NCBI RefSeq assembly: GCF_001411555.2
Contig: NC_049914.1
Coordinates: 15,082,798 to 15,146,797 of the forward strand
DNA: 64,000 nucleotides
Source: Juglans regia
Lineage: Eukaryota; Streptophyta; Magnoliopsida; Fagales; Juglandaceae
Direction: 5' to 3'
Position 1 is the stretch's first letter. The number at the start of each line of letters is the position of its first letter. Below are positions 36,801 through 47,713 of this stretch, piece by piece. The notes beneath the pieces are model-generated. The model was not told the origin of the DNA, made no database searches, and was given only the letters and a program-made list of their open reading frames with translations. A program made the position numbers and the translations under genes.

Positions 36801-37928
36801 TCTCATCTCCAGCACTCTCTTCCTTCTTTTATTAATAAGACAAGCATGAAAAAATTTTGAATTGCTATCTCCCTCCAACTTCCATTTAAGCTTGGCCAAT
36901 TGAGCTAATCTCATCTCTTCCCGATACCTCCATCTAGCTAGATTAGAGACAGCTTCATGTAGCTCTCTCTCCAAACTAACCTCCCAATTTGATTGAAGCT
37001 GAAACTCAATCTCCTCAACCTGTTTTTCAAGGGCATCAATACACTCTCTTGTGTGACCAAATACTCTTTTATTCCATTTCCGAAGCACCACCTTGGTATG
37101 TTTTAATTTCTTACTTAAACACAAAAGCGGGGAACATTCCATCCGTAAATTCCAAGGATTTCTAACACAATCCAAAAAACCAGGATGATCCACACACATC
37201 TGTTGAAACCGAAATGGAGATGGCCCATATGCAAAAGGATCTTTCTTGAATTCAATGAACATGGGAGCATGGTCCGAAGTAGATCTAGGCAAGTAAGAAC
37301 AAATAATATTAGGGAACAAATTACTGAAAGAATTATCCATAAGAGCACGATCAAGACGAGCCCACGAACGGGCCAATCCTGACTGGCCATTACACCAAGA
37401 GAAACAACTCCCTTTCGAAGCCATTTCCATAAGACCCCTTTGATGAATCCAATCATTAAAATCATCCATAGCCACAATTGGCCGAGGTCTTCCTCTTCTC
37501 CTTTCTGAATCATTCATAATAATATTAAAATCCCCCACAAAAAGACAAGGATCTACACCCACATGATTACTATTTAGCTCTTGTCATAGATAACGCCTCT
37601 CCACCCAAGAACATTTAGCATAAATCACATGAATCAAAATTTTATCCGCACCATTCTCAACAACAACAGAAATATATTGCATACCCAACTTATCAACTTG
37701 CACCTTATACATACTATCCCACAAAAGCCAAATTTTCCCCCCTTCCACCTCATTAGAAATAACCATATTAAAATTTAGACTTTTAACCACTTTGCGAGCA
37801 CCCTCTAAATTTTGAAACGGTTCTAAAAGTGCAACAATTTTCGGTTTATATCTTCCCACCAAAGCTTTTAGTCTAGTTCTAGATGTTCCCACCCCTCTAA
37901 TATTCCATACCAAAATGGAATCAATCAT
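33810..37928 (-). pseudogene. LINE C ORF2: endonuclease, RT, zf-RVT, RNase H, with three stops
   Basis: Starts at 37928 (M-I-D-S-I-L-V-W-N-I-R-G-V-G). Endonuclease: VGDFNII and STSDHAPMF at 37584-37928 and the start of 35727-37562. RT: STPGPDGFGAGFYKSCW, FRPISLCSVFYKI, LLKVDMAKAYDRVDW, GLRQGDPLSPYLF and the catalytic Y-A-D-D in SHLMYADDVMVF. zf-RVT and the RNase H domain (FKLNMDGSSMGNPG, KAELMALLYG, DWLAKAG) are in 33810-35465. Three breaks, all in-frame stops where LINE D reads through or differs: after R-R-Y-L (about 37582; W in LINE D), after N-R-R-K (about 35725; Q in LINE D) and after L-L-A-V-L (about 35498). Inactive but young-looking. Confidence 0.92.
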
Positions 37929-38374
37929 TTAGCAATTTTATTTCGGGCAAGAACCCGAGAAGAACTACGCATTTTAATAAACTTTTTTTTATTATACCTT
38001 TTCTTACCATCATTCAACTCAGATTCAGTAAAATAGTCTTTAGTTTGTGAAAAAACCTCTGGATGCTGCTCCGGTTCTGGTTCTGAAGAACAATTCTCTT
38101 CCAACATTATTTCTTCATCAACTTCTTCATCAACGTCCTCAGCACTTCCCTCATCCACCACTGGTTGCGTCTGCTCCATTATCGGTCCATTATTGTCCGC
38201 ACGTAAACTCTGATTTACGTCCATATTAGACACCACATAATCCGCGTCCGTGACCATCCCTACACCATCTGCGACCCCAACGTGTAGCATTAAATCTGTT
38301 TCATCCTCTGTTCCAACATAAGACTTTAACTGCACCACGTTATTGATCACCGGAGGAATTTCTTCTCCTATCTG
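37925..38374 (-). pseudogene. LINE C ORF1, C-terminal 150 residues only
   Basis: Carries the acidic tail of ORF1 (GEEIPPVINNVVQLKSYVGT; then the EDVDEEVDEEIML run and the basic KKRYNKKKFIKMRSSSRVL end) without the DUF4283 and zinc-knuckle parts. Differs from LINE D at only a few residues. Ends in TGA overlapping the ORF2 start ATG. Confidence 0.88.
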
Positions 38375-38681
38375 TAACATAGAAAACGCAAATAATGTCC
38401 CATGCCTGCTAATTGCTATTCTTGTATTTCATATTCTTTGTCCTCGTTTTTCATCATGTACTTCATATAGTTCATATCTCTCACTATGGGACTTCCCATA
38501 ATTGGCAAAAGTTTTTTTTTTTTTTTATTCAATCCATGCATCTTGTGTTTCTTTTTTATTTGAAAGTGTTAGATCTACAAAGAGATCTTACAAAAAAAAA
38601 AAAAGTTTACAAATTGATGTGACTTTATGTGATATGCTATATCTACTTTATAATAAAAAGACTTTTACAATCTAACATAGT
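38375..38681. other. Spacer between LINE C and the CACTA element
   Basis: AT-rich DNA with a T run (about 38513-38527) and an A run (about 38592-38604). No feature recognised, and no missing half of the MITE at 33225. Confidence 0.55.
38679..38681. repeat. CACTA target-site duplication AGT, left copy
   Basis: AGT precedes CACTACAAAAA at 38682 and follows the TTGTAGTG end at 47081-47083. Confidence 0.85.
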
Positions 38682-39492
38682 CACTACAAAAATTCTGGCC
38701 TTTTCCGGCGAGTAGAATTCGCTGCAAAAATATAAATTTTCGCCACAAAAGACTTCATTCGACCGATATTCGTTCGTAGCAAATTGGCCGAGAATAAATT
38801 GTCTGGGTTGATCAATTACGGTGGCCTTCACATTTCGTCGAATGGGATACCTTTTTTTGCAAAAACATTTTGTCGAAAATAAGCTATTCACGTAACATAG
38901 AATCATTTTTGGCGCAAGCTTAGTTCTCCAGAAACAACTATTTACGGCGAGTAGTATTCGCCGTAAATAATGATAGACATTAAAAAAATATCTGCGGCGA
39001 ATTAGGATTCGCCGCAAAGAACAATTATTCCCAAAAAAAATATAAATGTAGAACACGTATTCATCAAAATCCAAGCCATGCACTAAACATCCTCAAAAAT
39101 ATGTTTGCAATAGAATCACCAAATGCAATCTTGGATAATGTGCACATATGGGTTTCACATATAGCCACAACAACTTAATATATGTAAACATTTTCTCAGC
39201 CAAAAATTGTATAGTAACCAAAAAGAAAGCATAAAAAAGTGTATAGTAACCAAGTCTTGGATGAACAAGTCTGAGAGAATGTAATGAGTCCAACCAAAAC
39301 AAACATAAAACTTTAGGCTCCATCCTCAAGATTAGATTGAGAGACTCACCTCCTCAGTGAAACCAAAACAAACATAAAACTTTAGGCTCCATCCTCAAGA
39401 TCATGTTATGCTTTTGAGAAGTAGTGAAAGCATCATCACTTGAAAACATCATTACTAAAGTCAGCCCTTACTAAAGCCACACACACACACAC

Positions 39493-39508
39493 AAAAACAT
39501 GGAAAGAA
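39493..39508. repeat. Target-site duplication of LINE D, left copy
   Basis: AAAAACATGGAAAGAA here; AAAACATGGAAAGAA follows the poly(A) at 45361-45374 (its first bases merge with the A run). Confidence 0.88.
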
Positions 39509-39566
39509 TTCTCTCTAAAATTCTCTCTAAAGAATTGGGTTCGCTGGTGCACGTACGTGAGGCTGC

Positions 39567-41009
39567 ATGGCAGCTGGAGAGGGTGGCACCGGTCGGCCTT
39601 CCTTTGCCGATCTGGTGAGTGCAGTCCCTCAACCTATTCCGGAGATGGTTCTTGCACCCAGGATTCCAAAGGTGTTGGATGGTGAGGTTTATTTTCAATT
39701 TACCAAAGAGGAAATAGCAAGATCAGCGGAACCTTTCCGCTATTCTGTCGTTCTCAAATTCTTGAAGAATCGTCCGTCGTTGGATGCGGTGAGGGCTTTC
39801 ATTCACAATCGATGGGGACTTACAGCAAATCCAGTAGTTTTTGCCATGAGGAGACCGCGTAATGTTTTTGTTCACATGACTAATGAAGTGGATTTCACCA
39901 AAGCATTATCACGGGAGGTTTGTGAAATAAATGGGATATACTACCGTGCCTTCAGATGGTCTCCAGAGTTCAATGAGGATGCCGAGCCATCAAGGGTTCC
40001 GGTATGGATTTCTTTGCCGGGGCTTCCTCCAAACTTTTATCAAGAATCTTTCTTGAAGATTTTGATGGCACCGATTGGAACTTTCATTAGACGTGATAAT
40101 CCGACGAGGTGCGCTACAAGAACGGATGGTGCACGGCTCTGTGTGGAAGTGGATGCTGCAAAACCTCCTTTGTCGCATTTCTGGATTGGAGTGCCTGGAC
40201 TTTCTTCTAGCCGAAAGCAAGAAATATTGTATGAAACGCTCCCGGCTTATTGTTCGTCATGCAAGATGCAGGGTCATGATGTTCGAAATTGTAATCCTGG
40301 TAAAGCTGGTAAGAAAGGGGGGAGAAAAGAGAGTATGAAAGGTTTGTTGGATGATCAAGAGGTAGCGCCGAATGTTGATAAGGTTGAAACTCCTTTGCTG
40401 GTTCTTGAGGTTAAAGAAACAGAGGATGTGGTGGTGGAAAAGGAGACGGAAGCAGCAGGTGCAGTTCATGTGGAGTTGGATGCCGAGAAGGAAGAATTGC
40501 CAGTGCAGGTGGCAGACCAAATGGTGCAGTTGGGTTCTGAGGATGAGGAAAAATTGGAGCAGATAGGAGAAGAAATTCCTCCGGTGATCAATAACGTGGT
40601 GCAGTTAAAGTCTTATGTTGGAACAGAGGATGCAACAGATTTAATGCTACACGTTGGGGTCGCAGATGGTGCAGGGATGGTCACGGATGCGGATTATGTG
40701 GTGTCTAATATGGACGTAAATCAGAGTTTACGTGCGGACAATAATGGACCGATAATGGAGCAGACGCAACCAGTGGTGGATGAGGGAAGTGCTGAGGACG
40801 TTGATGAAGAAGTTGATGAAGAAATAATGTTGGAAGAGAATTGTTCTTCAGAACCAGAACCGGAGCAGCATCCAGAGGTTTTTTCACAAACTAAAGACTA
40901 TTTTACTGAATCTGAGTTGAATGATGGTAAGAAAAGGTATAATAAAAAAAAGTTTATTAAAATGCGTAGTTCTTCTCGGGTTCTTGCCCGAAATAAAATT
41001 GCTAAATGA
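39567..41009 (+). CDS. LINE D ORF1: DUF4283/CCHC RNA-binding protein, intact
   Basis: 480 residues, uninterrupted. ORF1 proteins coat the LINE RNA. The N-terminal segment is followed by DUF4283 (about residues 55-200; YSVVLKFLKNRPSLDAVRAF, RVPVWISLPGLPPNFYQE). The zinc knuckle has C229, C232, H237 and C242 (YCSSCKMQGHDVRNC). Next come a basic stretch (GKAGKKGGRKE), a long acidic tail (residues about 260-440) and a basic C-terminus (KKRYNKKKFIKMRSSSRVL). The start is the first ATG after the short leader. Its TGA overlaps the ORF2 ATG (ATGA, 41006-41009). This is a transposon gene, not a host gene. Confidence 0.9.
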   Translation: MAAGEGGTGRPSFADLVSAVPQPIPEMVLAPRIPKVLDGEVYFQFTKEEIARSAEPFRYSVVLKFLKNRPSLDAVRAFIHNRWGLTANPVVFAMRRPRNVFVHMTNEVDFTKALSREVCEINGIYYRAFRWSPEFNEDAEPSRVPVWISLPGLPPNFYQESFLKILMAPIGTFIRRDNPTRCATRTDGARLCVEVDAAKPPLSHFWIGVPGLSSSRKQEILYETLPAYCSSCKMQGHDVRNCNPGKAGKKGGRKESMKGLLDDQEVAPNVDKVETPLLVLEVKETEDVVVEKETEAAGAVHVELDAEKEELPVQVADQMVQLGSEDEEKLEQIGEEIPPVINNVVQLKSYVGTEDATDLMLHVGVADGAGMVTDADYVVSNMDVNQSLRADNNGPIMEQTQPVVDEGSAEDVDEEVDEEIMLEENCSSEPEPEQHPEVFSQTKDYFTESELNDGKKRYNKKKFIKMRSSSRVLARNKIAK

Positions 41010-44000
41010 TTGATTCCATTTTGGTATGGAATATTAGAGGGGTGGGAACATCTAGAACTAGACTAAAAGCTTTGGTGGGAAGATATAAACTGAAAATTGT
41101 TGCACTTTTAGAACCGTTTCAAAATTTAGAGGGTGCTCGCAAAGTGGCTAGAAGTCTAAATTTTGATATGGTTATTTCTAATGAGGTGGAAGGGGGGAAA
41201 ATTTAGCTTTTGTGGGATAGTATGTATAAGGTGCAAGTTGATAAGTTGGGTATGCAATATATTTATGTTGTTGTTGAGAATGGTGCGGATAAAATTTTGA
41301 TTCATGTGATTTATGCTAAATGTTCTTGGGTGGAGAGGCGCTATCTATGGCAAGAGCTAAATAGTAATCATGTGGGTGTAGATCCTTGTCTTTTTGTGGG
41401 GGATTTTAATATTATTAGTAATGATTCAGAAAGGAGAAGAGGAAGACCTCGGCCAATTGTGGCTATGGATGATTTTAATGATTGGATTCATCAAAGGGGT
41501 CTTATGGAAATGGCTTCGAAAGGGAGTTGTTTCTCTTGGTGTAATGGCCAGTCAGGATTGGCCCGTTCGTGGGCTCGTCTTGATCGTGCTCTTATGGATA
41601 ATTCTTTCAGTAATTTGTTCCCTAATATTATTTGTTCTTACTTGCCTAGATCTATTTCGGACCATGCTCCCATGTTCATTGAATTCAAGAAAGATTCTTT
41701 TGCATATGGGCCATCTCCATTTCGGTTTCAACAGATGTGGGTGGATCATCTTGGTTTTCTGGATTGTGTTAGAAATGCTTGGAATTTACGGATGGAATGT
41801 TCCCCGCTTTTGTGTTTAAGTAAGAAATTAAAACATACCAAGGTGGTGCTTCGGGAATGGAATAAAAGAGTATTTGGTCACACAAGAGAGTGTATTGATG
41901 CCCTTGAAAAACAGGTTGAGGAGATTGAGTTTCAGCTTCAATCAAATTGGGAGGTTAGTTTGGAGAGAGAGCTACATGAAGCTGTCTCTAATCTAGCTAG
42001 ATGGAGGTATCGGGAAGAGGTGAGATTAGCTCAATTGGCCAAGCTTAAATGGAAGTTGGAGGGAGATAGCAATTCAAAATTTTTTCATGCTTGTCTTATT
42101 AATAAAAGAAGGAAGAGAGTGCTGGAGATGAGATCGAATGGTATGAATTATGAGAATCCGGAGAGTATTCATCAAGGGGCGGTGGAATTTTTTCAAGATG
42201 CACATCGTGGAGAGCCGCCCATAGAGCAAGCTAGACTAGAAGGCCTTATTCAGACGGTCATACTAGAGGAGGAGAATGATTCTTTGATTAGGCCGCCTAC
42301 TTTAGAGGAAGTGTTTGAGGCAGTATCATCCATCCCAAATCAAAGTACTCCGGGTCCTGATGGGTTTGGAGCGGGTTTTTATAAAAGTTGTTGGGAAGTG
42401 GTTAAGGTTGATGTTTGGAAAGCAGTAGTGGAATTCTTTATGACCAAGGATCTTCCAAGATTCTTCACGGCCTCATATTTGGTCCTTATTCCAAAGATGG
42501 AGTCTCCCACAGGTTTTGATAAGTTTCGTCCTATTAGTCTTTGTTCTGTTTTTTATAAAATTTGCTCTAAGATTATTGTTTCTCGTTTATCTGGTTTTTT
42601 ACCTCGCTTGATTTCTTTGGAGCAAGGAGCCTTTATTCCTGGACGGAGTATTTTTGAAAACATTAGTCTCACTCAAGAGTTGGTGCAGTCTATAAATAAA
42701 AAAATTCATGGGGGAAATATTTTGTTAAAAGTTGATATGGCGAAAGCTTATGATAGGGTGGATTGGGGATTCTTGATAATGGTTTTGCAAAGGTTTGGTT
42801 TCTCTTCTCAATTTTGTGAGTTGATATATTCTTGTATCTCTAACCCTTGGTATTCTGTCATGATGAATGGAACGGTTAAGGGTTTTTTCCCGGGTGGTCG
42901 TGGGCTCCGTCAAGGTGATCCTCTATCTCCTTATTTGTTTATCATCCAACAAGAGGTCCTTTCCCGTTTGATTCATCGGAGTGTGCAAGAAAATCAATTT
43001 GGTTTATTTTCTCAAGCCCGAGGTACTCCTATTATATCTCATTTGATGTATGCTGATGATGTTATGGTTTTTTCTAATGGTAGTCAAAGATCGGTGCAGG
43101 TTCTTCAAAAAATTTTGATTCAATATGAGAGGTGGTCAGGACAAAATATTAATGTTCAGAAATCTGCTTTGTATTGTTCTAATAAAATTCCAAACCGGCG
43201 TAAGCAAAGGATTTTAAGGCAGACGGGTTGTATGGAAGGAACTTTTCCTTTCAAATATCTAGGTGTGCCAATAATTCAAGGGCGTTTGAAACAGGCTCAT
43301 TTAGAGGAAATGGTGAATAAAGTGAGGCAAAAGATTAGTGGCTGGAAGATGAGGCTTCTTTCTTCGGGAGGAAAACTTGTTCTTTTGAGGCATGTTTTAT
43401 CTAGTATGAATATCCCCATCTACTTGCTGTTTTACAGGTACCACAAGTTGTTATTGCCAAAATCCATAGATTGATGAGTTCTTTCTTTTGGGGAGAAGCT
43501 GATGGACGGAAAAAAAGGAAATGGTTGGCTTGGAATAAGATGTGTAAGCCGGTGGAAGAAGGAGGAATTGGGTTATGAAATCTTGAGGATGTTCAGAAAG
43601 CCTTGCATATGCGTTTCGCTTGGAATCTCCTTGAAGGAAATTCTTTATGGGCTAATTTTTTCAAAACTAAATATGTTGGAAACCGGCCATGGTATCTTAT
43701 AGATAATAATAAAGGATCTCGATTTTGGAGAATGGTTGCGAATTGTATTCCGTTGTTGTTAAATAATTCGAAATGGAAAATTAGGGAGGGTGCTCTTTTT
43801 TTCTGGTATGATAAATGGAGGGATAATGGCTCATTGATTAATGATATGAATATTATGGGTTCTCCTTTTTTGAAAATTAAAGATTGTAGATTGTCGGATA
43901 GTTGGGATGTGGAGTTATTGGAGGAGTTAGTAGGGCATGATAGGGTGGAGGAGATAATAACGGATTTAGCTGGATTAAAGAATGGAAAGGATGTTCTAGT

Positions 44001-45126
44001 TTGGACTCCTACGGATACAGGTATTTTCTCTACAAAATCTGCTTGGAACTGTATTCGTATTAGAGGGAATTCTATGGTTTGGCATGCTTGGATTTGGCAT
44101 AAGAATCTTCCTTTAAAAATGTCTATTCATTTTTGGAGGACTTGGTTTATGGCCTTGAGTGTGGATGACAGATTACGCCGTATTGGTATTCCTTTGGTAT
44201 CTAAATGTAATTGTTGTAGTCATGGTCATATTGAAGATATTAATCATGTGTTTTTTGAGGGAGAATTTCCATTCAGAGTGTGGTCTTTTTTTGGTAATCT
44301 TATTGGAATCCCTCTTGGTAGAACTTGGAGACAGAATGTTGAGATTTGGTTTAGGAGGGCTAGCTCTTCCTCACAGGTGGGCTTTATTGTTGGCATTATT
44401 CCCATTATTATTACTTGGCGACTATGGAGAAGAAGGTGTCTTGCTCGGATGGAAGGTATTGTGGAATCGCATAATTCTGTTGTTCATTCTATATGTGTGT
44501 GGTTAGGCTCCATTTCACAGGCGGCTAAGCAAATTAATAATTTGTCTTCTCGAGATGGTATGATTTTGGATGCTTTGCGGATAGTTCCGGTGGTTCCGAA
44601 AATTCCAAGTTGTAAAGTGGTGAGGTGGGATAAACCTCCGCGGGGGTGGTTTAAATTGAATACGGATGGTAGTAGTATGGGTAATCCGGGCTCTTGTGGT
44701 ATTGGTGGGGTTATTAGGGATGCTTCTGGTGGAATGGTTCAGGCTTATGCTTCTTATGTTGGGTTTGGTTCTAATAATAAGGCGGAGCTTATGGCACTTC
44801 TTTATGGGTTGAGAAGATGTAAATCGCTGAATATATCAAATGTGATAGTTGAAATGGATTCTATGATAGTTATTTCTTGGTGGAGTAAAGGGCGATGTGG
44901 AGTTTGGTATCTGGAGGATTTTTGGGAGGAAATTGTTGAATTAGCTTGCACGGTTCGTTGTCGGTTTCAGCATGTTTATCGTGAAGGTAATAGGGTTGCA
45001 GATTGGTTAGCAAAGGCAGGGGCTTTAGGTTCTAAGTGGGTTTTGTCGAGTAGTGATAATTTGCCTCGGGTTCTTAGAGGTTTGATCCGTTTGGATTCTC
45101 TGGGATTTCCGTCCTTGAGATGTTAG
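41006..45126 (+). pseudogene. LINE D ORF2: endonuclease, RT, zf-RVT, RNase H, lightly damaged
   Basis: The start at 41006 (M-I-D-S-I-L-V-W-N-I-R-G-V-G) overlaps ORF1. Endonuclease: LEPFQN, VGDFNII (about 41400), RLDRALMDNSF and SISDHAPMF. RT: TPGPDGFGAGFY, FRPISLCSVFYKI, DMAKAYDRVDW, GLRQGDPLSPYLF and the catalytic YADD codons at 43048-43059. zf-RVT (LPLKMSIHFWRTWFMAL, CNCCSHGHIEDINHVFF) is near 44110-44250, and RNase H (FKLNTDGSSMGN, KAELMALLYG, EMDSM, DWLAKAG) is near 44650-45020. Damage: TAG at 41207-41209 where LINE C has W, a frameshift near 43410-43440, another frame change near 43500, and TGA at about 43577 where LINE C has R. The long frames are 41210-43474 and 43603-45126. Confidence 0.92.
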
Positions 45127-45360
45127 TTTTTTGTATAAGCTTGGTGTTATTTTGTAAGTCTTGGTTTGGTGTGGTGGTTTTGTTTTTAAGTATGGTCTTT
45201 TATTTTGTTATAGTTTAGTTTTTGTTTTTGGATCTGTTTTCCATGATCCTTTCTTGTAACCACGGTATTCCTCCGCCATAAGTGAGGGCTTTATTAATAA
45301 AATTTGGGAGGGGTCACTATTGGACATGTGACTTCCTTCTCTTCTAAAAAAAAAAAAAAA

Positions 45361-46609
45361 AAAACATGGAAAGAAAGAAATAGAAATAGTAAGAAACAAG
45401 AGTAAAATAATAATAACAGTCGCCGTATTTAATATTACGCATAAACCAAGCAATCTGTTAAAGACCATTCAAAGAGCAAAATGCATAAAGAAAAAAATAG
45501 AAAGTTGAGAGATGTACAAAAATATTTTGGACCCATATTTTACTTGCATAAAAAAAATTAAGTATAAAAAGTAAATTAACCTCCCATAGCTTTAGACATC
45601 AAGTCCTCTAATCAAATAATCCATCAAACAAAGTAAATTCTCACATGCAGCTGATAATCAATCCTCACAGTTAGGATAACAAATATAACACAGAACTTTG
45701 AAAAGAGAAGAAAAGATTCCCTTACTTCCACTGAATTCTGTTTTTCAGCTTCTTTTCTATGAGACCAATTCCTTCAAGCTCATTTGTTTGTTTTTTTCCC
45801 TCTTTTGCTGATAAACACCATTAGAATTTTTTTTTTCAAGATAAAATTTTCAATATGTGCAAATACACTTAAATTAAATGCAAGAATTCAAGCCCCCATT
45901 CAAGACAATAGAATGCTAACTGAATGGCTGTTTGCAACTCATCAACTGCGTTAACTAGACAATGCAATTTTACTGAATGGCTGTTAACTGGAAAATGCAA
46001 TTTTACAGAATGATTGTTAGCAACTCATCAACTACTAAAATTCACAGAACAAATAGCAATTAAAACTTGTAAGATGTCTTGGAAACAACCTGAAACAAAA
46101 AATAGCCAGAATAGCAAAGATTTCTCCCTCTTGTTTATGATTCTGGGATGAACAAGTTTGAGAGAAAACAAAATTATACCAAACAAAAGTGAAAACAAGA
46201 GGTGAAGAAGCAAAACCTTAACAACAAAGTTGATGCCTGTGATCAGCAAGAACCCGGAGACGCTTACAGAGAGGCACCAAAGAAGCTTCCATTCAGACTT
46301 GAACTGTCACAATCGAGTTCCCAAAGAGCACCCTTTTACCCAAACAGTACACAGGAACTCCAAATCTACGAAATCAAAACAAACAGAGATGAAGACAATA
46401 ACACTATGCTCAGATGAAATGCTTGCAATACATTTACCTAAAACGGAAGGGGAAATTTTTGATAAACACAGACCCATTCATTGAGCAGCAGCTCCTCGTC
46501 CACGCTCCGGTAGAGATCCCCCACATACGACGATGGAACGGAGAGAAAGAGAGAGAGAGATAATCAGGACGATTAGTAGAGAGTGGGAGAAACGGACGGA
46601 GAGAGATAA

Positions 46610-46611
<2 letters not shown>
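45361..46611. other. CACTA interior, right of LINE D
   Basis: Non-coding interior of the transposon. Local repeats of ACTGAATGGCTGTT and ACAATGCAATTTTAC occur at 45915-46035, and a phrase resembling 39255-39290 (GGATGAACAAGT, then GAGAGAA) lies at about 46147. I do not see a captured host gene. Confidence 0.6.

Positions 46612-46649
<38 letters not shown>
46612..46649. repeat. (GA)n microsatellite
   Basis: An uninterrupted run of about 19 GA units inside the CACTA element, in a longer purine-rich tract (46530-46690). Confidence 0.92.
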
Positions 46650-46652
<3 letters not shown>

Positions 46653-47083
46653 TCGCACACACAAAGAAGAAGATAGAGAAAGAAACAAACGGAGGATTGA
46701 GAGACTCACCTCGGCGAGGTGGCGATTGCACGGCAGCAGGCACGGCTTGGGAAGGGCGGCAGCAAACTCAGAGAATAGAGAGTGAGTATCGAGCCAGGGG
46801 AAAAGAAAAGAAAAGAGGGGGAGAAGGAAAAAATAAAGAGGGGGAAAAAGAAAGAAAGGGGAAAAGATATAGCCAAAACGTCGTCGTCCAATACCGATAA
46901 CGTGCTATGTCAGGCAATTTGTATTTGCGGCAAAAATTGGTGGCCGCAAATAGTCTTTTTTGCGGTGAATCTCTTGCTCTCCATAAGAAAAACACGGCTA
47001 CAGTGACAATGCATCTCTGCCGTCCAATTTTAGCTCTCCGCAATTTTATTTGGCCGCATTAACGGCTTTTTCTTGTAGTGAGT

Positions 47084-47648
47084 ATATCAAATCACATTAA
47101 TTTATAAGCTTTATTTTATAACTTAATAAAGTTTCTATGTAGAGCATGCATTTCTCTTTCTTTTTATTCCTTGATATATATTTGCTATGGATGTTGGAGG
47201 AGTTAATATTGGTTTGACCAAAACTGGTAGCTGAAGGCCCATCACCACTAAAGGACTCAAAGGAGTCGTGTAACTAAACGAAGACCCTAGCCGCCCTATT
47301 TATTATTAAGGGATAAACCTCACATTATGGATATGGATCACGTGGTGATTAGATAATTCCGATATATCAGGGATAGGTCTTCTAATGGCTAAGCATTGTA
47401 CAAAGTTAATTAGTTCATAATATTCATCCAATATTCTCCGTGCCTATATATATTATATAGGGGAACATGCACACCGTACCTGCCCACTTAAATATTTGCA
47501 GGTTAACGATTACGACCGTTGGTGGGACACGTCCATTAGAGTGGTGCCCTCTGTGAGATTTTGTAATTTGTGATTTCAATTTTTCATTAGACTTCAACGT
47601 GGTTCCCTCATGCTGACCGTGACACATTCTCAAGCAACTCGTGAACCG
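47084..47648. other. Intergenic DNA between CACTA and the LTR array
   Basis: No gene recognised. It separates the CACTA target site from the truncated LTR end at 47649. Confidence 0.55.
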
Positions 47649-47713
47649 GCTTTCCATATATATAAATCCAAAAAATTTTAGAAAGCGGCTTGGTGCTGAT
47701 CTCGAGTGTTACA
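47649..47713 (-). repeat. LTR remnant, last 65 bp
   Basis: Matches the final 65 bp of LTR A and LTR B (TTTCCATATATATAAATCC, AGAAAGCGGCTTGGTGCTGA, GTGTTACA). Sequence to its left is unrelated. Confidence 0.85.

Larger units (their letters stand above)
33697..38374 (-). mobile_element. LINE C, truncated at both ends; left arm of a large inverted repeat
   Basis: Nearly identical to LINE D at 40560-45237 but on the opposite strand. It lacks the first two thirds of ORF1, the 5' leader, the last 100 bp and the poly(A), and I see no target duplication. Alignment breaks at CAGATAGG (38374 on this copy, 40560 in LINE D) and, at the other end, after GGATCTGTT (about 33697). The missing tail argues against simple retrotransposition of this copy in its present form. 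Confidence 0.88.
39509..45360 (+). mobile_element. LINE D, full-length, right arm of the inverted repeat
   Basis: A 5.85-kb LINE inserted in the CACTA element with a target duplication of about 15 bp. It has a short leader (39509-39566) with a tandem TTCTCTCTAAAA repeat, an intact ORF1 and an ORF2 with few disabling changes. The 3' untranslated region (45127-45341) contains AATAAAATT at about 45294. A poly(A) tail of about 19 is at 45342-45360. The opposite strand of 40560-45237 recurs as LINE C. Confidence 0.94.
38682..47080. mobile_element. CACTA (En/Spm-type) transposon, non-autonomous, hosting LINE D
   Basis: Left terminus CACTACAAAAATT, right terminus TTTTTCTTGTAGTG, 3-bp duplication AGT. 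Both subterminal regions repeat TTTGCGGCGAAT-like motifs (GCGGCGAATTAGGATTCGCCGC at about 38995-39016; TGCGGCAAAAATTGG, GCCGCAAATAG and TTTTTTGCGGTGAATC at about 46925-46972), the usual transposase-binding organisation. Without LINE D it is about 2.5 kb and encodes no TNP2-type transposase. A local duplication (AACCAAAACAAACATAAAAC, at 39293 and 39361) and GATTGAGAGACTCACCTC at about 39334 and 46695 are internal repeats. On the minus strand the latter reads as a good splice donor (GAG/GTGAGT). Confidence 0.85.

Noticed and set aside
37115..37513. Hydrophobic minus frame inside LINE C, with a matching one at 41394-41819 in LINE D
   Set aside because: Out-of-frame shadow of the endonuclease region of ORF2. 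Present in both because the copies are the same LINE.
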